Assembly: GCF_002160755.1 (NCBI RefSeq)
Contig: NZ_NFLE01000032.1
Location: forward strand, 1 to 48,430
Length of the DNA: 48,430 nt
Direction of reading: 5' to 3'
Source of the DNA: Lachnoclostridium sp. An14
GTDB lineage: Bacteria > Bacillota > Clostridia > Lachnospirales > Lachnospiraceae
This document shows, piece after piece, positions 43,680-48,430 of this stretch. Made by a program: the position numbers and the translations under genes. Position 1 is the stretch's first letter; each line of letters opens with the position of its first letter. The notes below the pieces were generated by a model. It did not search any database and was not told the DNA's origin. It worked only from the letters and a program-made list of their open reading frames with translations.

Positions 43680-43724
43680 GCGCCGCCCAGAGCCAGCCGG
43701 ATTCCGGGCGGCGCGTCAAATTTT
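43680..43724 (+). terminator. Terminator of the 58-residue protein gene
   Basis: GCGCCGCCC (43680-43688) pairs with GGGCGGCGC (43706-43714), followed by GTCAAATTTT. Confidence 0.75.
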
Positions 43725-43803
43725 CTCTAAACATTTTTGAAAACTTCTAAAAATATACCAGGAAACGGCGTTAAAAATCTGTTTAAATTCTCGAAATTCC
43801 ATC

Positions 43804-43832
43804 TTGTTCCTCATTCACAACCGTACTATAAT
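43804..43832 (+). promoter_or_regulatory. Promoter of the MATE gene
   Basis: TTGTTC (43804-43809), 17-bp spacer, TATAAT (43827-43832). The MATE start codon follows 55 bp downstream after AGAGAGGAA. Confidence 0.7.
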
Positions 43833-43887
43833 AAATAGTTAGATTTCACGCCGGGAATCAATTTAACCAAAGAGAGGAATCTGTATT

Positions 43888-45246
43888 ATGAAAACGACAG
43901 CCGTGGACCGCAGCTCCTACCTGTTTTCCAACCGGGCGCTGACGGCCCTCATCATCCCGCTCATCATCGAGCAGCTTTTAAATGTGCTGGTGGGCATGGC
44001 TGACACCATTATGATCGCCCGCGTGGGCGAGGCCGCCGTATCGGGCGTATCCCTGGTGGACAGCGTCATGCTGCTTTTGATCAATGCCTTCCAGGCTCTG
44101 GCCACAGGAGGAGCCGTGGTAGCCGGCCAGTATCTGGGCCAGAAAAACCAGAAACGAGCCTGCGAGGCCGCCAACCAGCTGGTATGGTTCGTGACCATCC
44201 TGGCGGTGGCCATTATGGCCATTATGTACCTGGGGAAACGATTTATTCTCCATGTGGTGTTTGGACAGATCGACGCGGACGTCATGTATCACGCCAACGT
44301 ATACCTGCTCATCGTCACCGCCTCCATCCCCTTTATCGCCCTCTACAACGCGGGCGCGGCCATCTTCCGCTCCATGGGCAACTCTAAGGTATCCATGAAG
44401 GTGTCCATCCTGATGAACCTGATCAACGTGTGCGGGAACGCCATCCTGATCTACGGTTTCCACCGGGGAGCCGAGGGCGTGGCCATCCCGACCCTGGTCT
44501 CCAGAATGGTGGCCGGCATCCTGATCACCATCCTGCTTTTAAACCAGAATCAACAGCTGCACATCCGCCGTTCCTTCCGCTACCGTTTTAAGCCGGGAAT
44601 GGTCAAAAAGATCCTGCAGATCGGCGTTCCCAACGGCCTGGAAAACAGTATGTTCCAGCTGGGAAAGATCATCGTGCTCAGCCTGGTTTCCACCTTCGGC
44701 ACCTACGCCATCGCCGCCAACGCGGTTTCCAACGTCGTCGCCAGTTTCCAGATTCTGCCGGGCATGGCCTTAAACCTGGCGATCACCACGGTGATTTCCC
44801 AGTGCGTGGGGGCCCATGACTATGAGCAGGCACAGTATTATACAAAAAAACTGTTAAAGCTTACATACCTTTTCGTGCTGGTAACGGTGTCTGTGATGCT
44901 GGCCGCGTCCCACCTGATCACCTGGGCCTACAACCTGTCTGACATTACGGCGGCAGAGGCCATCAAGATCTTTTTCATGCACGGGATTTCCGCCGCCATC
45001 ATCTGGCCCATTGCCTTCTCCCTGCCATCCACCCTGCGGGCGGCCGGTGACGTGCGGTTCTGCATGATCACCTCCATCGCGTCCATGTGGATTTGCCGGA
45101 TCGTGTTCAGCTACATCTTTGGCCAGTATCTGGGATTCGGTGTGTTCGGCGTGTGGATGGCCATGATTTTAGACTGGTGGGTGCGGTCCGCCTTTTTCGT
45201 CTACCGCTACCGGAAGGGAACGTGGAAAACCAAGGCTCTGGTGTAG
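43888..45246 (+). CDS. MATE family efflux transporter
   Basis: A 452-residue protein with about 12 membrane spans in two halves, each beginning with MATE-type sequence (LIIPLIIEQLLNVLVGMADTIMIAR at residues 14-38 and IGVPNGLENSMFQLGKIIVLSLV in the second half). MATE proteins export drugs or metabolites in exchange for sodium or protons. It is monocistronic, with its own promoter and a strong terminator. The substrate cannot be predicted. Confidence 0.94.
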   Translation: MKTTAVDRSSYLFSNRALTALIIPLIIEQLLNVLVGMADTIMIARVGEAAVSGVSLVDSVMLLLINAFQALATGGAVVAGQYLGQKNQKRACEAANQLVWFVTILAVAIMAIMYLGKRFILHVVFGQIDADVMYHANVYLLIVTASIPFIALYNAGAAIFRSMGNSKVSMKVSILMNLINVCGNAILIYGFHRGAEGVAIPTLVSRMVAGILITILLLNQNQQLHIRRSFRYRFKPGMVKKILQIGVPNGLENSMFQLGKIIVLSLVSTFGTYAIAANAVSNVVASFQILPGMALNLAITTVISQCVGAHDYEQAQYYTKKLLKLTYLFVLVTVSVMLAASHLITWAYNLSDITAAEAIKIFFMHGISAAIIWPIAFSLPSTLRAAGDVRFCMITSIASMWICRIVFSYIFGQYLGFGVFGVWMAMILDWWVRSAFFVYRYRKGTWKTKALV

Positions 45247-45280
45247 AACCGAGATGGAGAGAGCTGTTTCTTCTATATTA

Positions 45281-45363
45281 AAAAGCGTGCGCGCCAGCCA
45301 TTCCCGCGCCGGAGCGCGGTTCCCACTGGAGGCTTTTGTGCCATAGGGAACGGCTGTTTCCTA
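45281..45363 (+). repeat. Interspersed GC-rich repeat, copy C
   Basis: Contains the hairpin CCGCGCCGGAGCGCGG (shared exactly with copy B) and the family core at 45328-45355. The left palindrome is shortened. Confidence 0.8.
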
Positions 45364-45371
45364 CAAGGATG

Positions 45372-45405
45372 AAAAAACCGCGGGATCGGCTGTCCCGCGG
45401 TTTTT
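45372..45405. terminator. Bidirectional terminator between MATE gene and azlD
   Basis: ACCGCGGGA (45377-45385) pairs with TCCCGCGGT (45393-45401), with an A run before and a T run after, so it serves both strands. Confidence 0.9.
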
Positions 45406-45424
45406 CATTTGTTTTTCCCCTTTC

Positions 45425-45793
45425 CTAGGAAAATACCACCTGCACCAGCACCATGTAAAGCACGGTCCCGGCGCCAATGGAAAGCAGAGAATTTTTCTTC
45501 CATTTATGCAGAAGGGCGACGGCAGCCACGGCGATCAGCTCCGGAAGGCCCCAGGCGGCCGCGCCTCCGTTTCCTCCGCCGGCAATCTGGGCCTTCACCG
45601 ACAGGATGGGGGCCTTCAGGCAGTAGATCACCAGCAGGCCGATGGTGGCGTAAGGAAGGGTTTTCCCCAGAAAATCTACGAAGGGCGGCGTCTTTCTTCC
45701 GCCTCGAAATACCCAAAACGGCAGAAAACGGCTGAGAACGGTGGCCGCCACCATTGCCGCCACAATTCCAATTTCAATTCCTAATGTTCCCAT
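45425..45793 (-). CDS. azlD: Branched-chain amino acid exporter subunit AzlD
   Basis: A 122-residue protein with four hydrophobic spans, of the AzlD family. It has the usual TVLSRFLPFWVF near residue 20 and a Pro near the middle of the second span. AzlD with AzlC forms an exporter for branched-chain amino acids and their analogues. It overlaps the end of azlC by 20 bp, so the two are translated together. Confidence 0.92.
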   Translation of the reverse strand: MGTLGIEIGIVAAMVAATVLSRFLPFWVFRGGRKTPPFVDFLGKTLPYATIGLLVIYCLKAPILSVKAQIAGGGNGGAAAWGLPELIAVAAVALLHKWKKNSLLSIGAGTVLYMVLVQVVFS

Positions 45794-46496
45794 TTTCCAT
45801 CTCCCCCTTTCCCGTGCGAGTCCTCTGATACGCCGCGAACAGCACCAGCAAAATCACTGCCATGGCCGGAATGATAAAATTGTCCTGGCCAAACAGCAGC
45901 AGACACATCGCTGTGGCCGTCAATCCCAGAAGGGCTGAGGGATGGCCCTGCCGGTCCTCCCACTGGCCCACGAAAATCACCACGAACAGGGCCGTCAGCG
46001 CGAAATCCATTCCCGCCGTGTTAAACGTGAGAAAGCTGCCCAGCACGGCACCTAAAAGCGTCCCCAGTACCCAGTAGCACTGATCCAGGAACGAAACCCA
46101 GAAATACACCTTGTCCCGGTCCATCTCCGCCGGCGGCTCCTCGGCGCACAGCACAGAGAACGTCTCATCCGTCAGCCCAAAGATCAGATAAGGCTTAAAC
46201 CGTTTTACCGGCCTGTATTTGTCCAGCATGGAAATGCCATAAAACAAATGTCTGGCGTTCAGCATAAAGGACATGAGAAACCCGTACAGTGGATTTACTG
46301 CTGTGGCTAACAGGGATACGCCTAAATACTGCAGGCTGCCCGCATAAACCACAATGCTGATGGCCACGGACCACACCGGTCCAAATCCGCTGTCCGCCAT
46401 CAATATCCCGTAAGCCGCTCCCAGCACCAGGTAGCCGGCCATCACCGGCACGGTCTTGGGAAAGGCGTACTCCAGCTCTGTTTTCCGCTCTTTCAT
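45774..46496 (-). CDS. azlC: Branched-chain amino acid exporter subunit AzlC
   Basis: A 240-residue protein with about six to eight membrane spans, of the AzlC/YgaZ family. Typical stretches are AFPKTVPVMAGYLVLGAAYGILM at the start, YAGSLQYLGVSLL and MSFMLNARHLFYGISM. ATG at 46496 follows GGAGG; a start 14 codons upstream lacks homology. Its promoter (46563-46591) faces that of the radical SAM gene head-on. Confidence 0.94.
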   Translation of the reverse strand: MKERKTELEYAFPKTVPVMAGYLVLGAAYGILMADSGFGPVWSVAISIVVYAGSLQYLGVSLLATAVNPLYGFLMSFMLNARHLFYGISMLDKYRPVKRFKPYLIFGLTDETFSVLCAEEPPAEMDRDKVYFWVSFLDQCYWVLGTLLGAVLGSFLTFNTAGMDFALTALFVVIFVGQWEDRQGHPSALLGLTATAMCLLLFGQDNFIIPAMAVILLVLFAAYQRTRTGKGEMENGNIRN

Positions 46497-46525
46497 CCTC
46501 TTTTCCTCCCTTTTCCGGATCTGTC

Positions 46526-46591
46526 TTGACAAATCCATCCCTTTTCCCTAAAATTGTATCTTATTGTAGCGACTATTTCTGAATTTGTCAA
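46526..46591. promoter_or_regulatory. Two face-to-face promoters (azlC and radical SAM gene)
   Basis: Rightward: TTGACA (46526-46531), 17 bp, TAAAAT (46549-46554). Leftward: TTGACA (46591-46586), 17 bp, TACAAT (46568-46563). The -10 boxes are only 8 bp apart, so polymerase bound at one would exclude the other. Confidence 0.8.
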
Positions 46592-46609
46592 TTCAAAGGG
46601 GGATTTTGT

Positions 46610-47593
46610 ATGGACTACAGCGCTTGTACCCTCTGCCCCAGGATGTGCGGGGTGAACCGATATGAAAGCCTTGGTTTCTGCCGCTGCCGGCCCGTTCCCA
46701 AAGCGGCCAGGGCTGCCCTGCACCAGTGGGAGGAGCCCTGTATCAGCGGCATCCGTGGAAGCGGAACCGTGTTCTTCAGCGGCTGCACCCTGCGGTGCTG
46801 TTTCTGCCAAAACCACGAGATCAGCAGCGGCGGTTTCGGCATGGAACTGACAGCGGAGCGGCTGGGAGACATTTTTCTGGAGCTGGAGGCCCAGGGTGCC
46901 CATAACATCAACCTGGTAACTCCCACCCAGTATCTTCCCTCCATTCTGAAGGCTCTGGATCTGGTCAAACACCGCCTTTCCATCCCTGTGGTCTACAACT
47001 GCGGCGGCTACGAGCGGCCGGAAACCATCGACGCCTTAAATGGATATGTGGACATCTATCTCCCGGACCTGAAATATAAAAGTACCGTCCTCTCCGCCCG
47101 TTACTCCCAGGCTCCCGATTATTTTTACTGGGCCTCCCAGGCGATTCCGGCTATGATCCGCCAGACGGGAGTTCCGGTATTTTCTCAGGAAGACGGCTGC
47201 CAGCTGCTGAAAAAGGGAGTCATCCTCCGCCACATGATACTGCCTGGTCAGAAGGAAGACTCCAAAGCGCTCCTGGATTGGATCGCCGATACCCTGCCGA
47301 AGGGGCAGTTTCTCATCAGCCTGATGAGCCAGTACACTCCTTTTTACCGCAGCCAGGAGTTTCCGGAAATCAACCGGAGGATCACCACCTATGAGTACAA
47401 TCAGGTGCTGGACTACGCTATTTCCCGAAACCTTACAGATGGATATATGCAGAAAAAAAGCAGCGCCCGAGAGGAGTACACCCCTCCCTTCCAGCTGCAG
47501 GGCCTCTCTCCCTCCCAGATGAAGAACACGGAAACCCAAACCTCTCATGAAACCTATCCCAACGCTGCCCCCTCAGAAACTGCCTCAACTTGA
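46610..47593 (+). CDS. PflX-like radical SAM protein
   Basis: A 327-residue protein of the group related to pyruvate formate-lyase activating enzyme (PflX/COG1313 type). The radical SAM cluster motif is CTLRCCFC (Cys59, Cys63, Cys66), and an extra N-terminal Cys set (Cys6, 9, 13, 24, 26) may hold another cluster. INLVTPTQYLPSIL and VYNCGGYERPE are typical of the group. The substrate is unknown. The family part ends near residue 295; the last 30 residues are encoded within a DNA stretch that also gives a repeat-like reading frame on the other strand, so the C-terminus may have been altered by an insertion. Confidence 0.9.
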   Translation: MDYSACTLCPRMCGVNRYESLGFCRCRPVPKAARAALHQWEEPCISGIRGSGTVFFSGCTLRCCFCQNHEISSGGFGMELTAERLGDIFLELEAQGAHNINLVTPTQYLPSILKALDLVKHRLSIPVVYNCGGYERPETIDALNGYVDIYLPDLKYKSTVLSARYSQAPDYFYWASQAIPAMIRQTGVPVFSQEDGCQLLKKGVILRHMILPGQKEDSKALLDWIADTLPKGQFLISLMSQYTPFYRSQEFPEINRRITTYEYNQVLDYAISRNLTDGYMQKKSSAREEYTPPFQLQGLSPSQMKNTETQTSHETYPNAAPSETAST

Positions 47594-47850
47594 CACGGCG
47601 GGTGGGTTTCCCGTTCATACTCTTGCCGGAATATGGCTATGGCAGCAACGGCAGCCTGTTTCCCATGGGAATACGTATATCCGTCCGTTAGAAGGCATTT
47701 GTATCCAAGAAACAAAAGCCAGTATGAAAGAGAAATGCTAGAAAGACGTTTTTGTTGCGGTTTCCACCACGATTCGTAAATCGGCGGAACAGCGTTTTTC
47801 ATAACACAACGAATAAGGCGGATATCGAATCTTTTTACGACTTTCGACAT
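47554..47850 (-). other. Repeat-like reading frame, doubtful gene
   Basis: A 98-codon open frame on the minus strand overlapping the end of the radical SAM gene. It has no domain I recognise and a patchy composition (SWWKPQQKR, YSHGKQAAVAAIAIF). It looks like translated repeat DNA of the kind scattered in Lachnospiraceae genomes. A weak hairpin, AAGGCGGAT/ATCCGCCTT, lies at 47815-47857. Confidence 0.35.
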
Positions 47851-47857
47851 CCGCCTT

Positions 47858-48430
47858 CAAGCTATCTCATCCATTGGACTGCTTTCCTTTCTTTATTCTA
47901 TTTTTCATCCATATTCACTTTTCTCTTTCTCCGGGCTTTTAAGTTCCTTTTTGACATTCCTTTCATTCTCTTGCCTATGGATTGCAAATTACGAATCTAC
48001 TATACTTTCTCGTCATATAATAAATGGTAGGTTTACAATTCCTATAGGATCCTGTCAGTTATGTTCTTATCTATCTCCGGATTCCGAGTTTTCCTATGTT
48101 CCAACTTCTTCTATGGAAGTGAAACTTCATTTAAGTCTCCGGTGGTTTGTACCTCCTTCTTTTATTTTTTGTCATTTCTTTCTCTCATCTTCTAATCTCT
48201 CTCTCTTTTGATGGTTTTAGTATAACGCTGTAAACGATATTTGTCAACACTTTTTCGCTATATTTTTATTCTTTTTTGATATTAAGATTGATTTGTATAT
48301 TTTTGTTTGTATTTTTTAAATTTATGCTCTATTTTTATGGATATATTCTTGGTTTTTGTTTGAATATTTTGATAATTTACCGAGGTATTGACTGGGAAAA
48401 TGAGGGGATGTTGGGGGGTAATGATATGGG
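47858..48430. other. AT-rich, gene-poor stretch with a strong leftward promoter
   Basis: No convincing gene. The plus strand is pyrimidine-rich, so the minus-strand RNA would be purine-rich. A promoter on the minus strand has TTGACA (48247-48242), 17-bp spacer, TATACT (48224-48219). Downstream of it is AAGGAGG but only a 19-codon frame (ATG at 48130) follows. Composition differs sharply from the rest of the window. Confidence 0.55.
48219..48247 (-). promoter_or_regulatory. Strong minus-strand promoter without an evident gene
   Basis: TTGACA and TATACT with a 17-bp spacer. Any transcript would start near 48212 and run left into the purine-rich region. Confidence 0.7.

Noticed and set aside
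1-48430. tRNA, rRNA or riboswitch genes
   Set aside because: No tRNA-like cloverleaf with a TTCGA-type loop, no ribosomal RNA segment and no recognisable riboswitch core was found by reading both strands; a covariance search was not possible.

Overview
The window reads as the chromosome of a spore-forming, GC-rich member of the Clostridia, most likely a Lachnospiraceae (Clostridium cluster XIVa-type) gut anaerobe. The reasons are a CotJC-type spore coat protein, the Clostridial gene order nusB-xseA-xseB-ispA-dxs-tlyA-nadK-argR-recN, the Firmicutes uvrC-hprK-murB-rapZ-whiA-HPr cluster, and small Hol_Tox and MATE genes. This is judged by reading alone; no database was searched.

Region 1 (1 to about 3390) is the right end of an integrated element. 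It carries an AT-rich Abi_2/AbiF-like HEPN abortive-infection gene, preceded by a consensus promoter and a short two-hairpin RNA that ends in its own terminator. Next come a 26-residue Hol_Tox-type toxin with a convergent antisense RNA, and a large serine recombinase. The recombinase stops about 50 bp before a cotJC gene that has lost its 5' end. The element therefore sits inside a spore coat gene, the layout of the skin-type elements that are excised during sporulation. This is the most interesting part of the window.

Region 2 (3386-19516): the cotJC remainder with an unusual Gln/Met/Thr-rich repeat tail, a WYL-family regulator with a palindromic operator in its promoter, then a long minus-strand run of housekeeping genes: recN, argR, nadK, tlyA, dxs, ispA, xseB, xseA and nusB, followed upstream by pfkA and dnaE.

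Region 3 (19600-27290) is a tripartite tricarboxylate transport (Tct) island. The minus strand carries tctC-tctB-tctA, a small membrane zinc-ribbon protein, a hybrid sensor kinase and a second, translationally coupled TctC lipoprotein. A divergent OmpR-type response regulator faces them. The simplest reading is a solute-sensing relay that controls its own transporter.

Region 4 (27300-37861): a Crh-like HPr in which His15 is Glu, whiA, rapZ, a train of four hairpins between two direct repeats, murB, hprK, uvrC, a DUF1653 protein, a lipoprotein of the putative glycoside hydrolase (DUF4015) type, map and an AlkD-like protein.

Region 5 (38000-48430): a DUF1846 protein, a DUF362 protein, ftsH, an unrecognised 58-residue acidic protein, a MATE exporter, azlCD, a PflX-like radical SAM protein, and an AT-rich, gene-poor end with one strong promoter. 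A GC-rich palindromic repeat family recurs in intergenic DNA (near 5800, 27321, 39763 and 45281).
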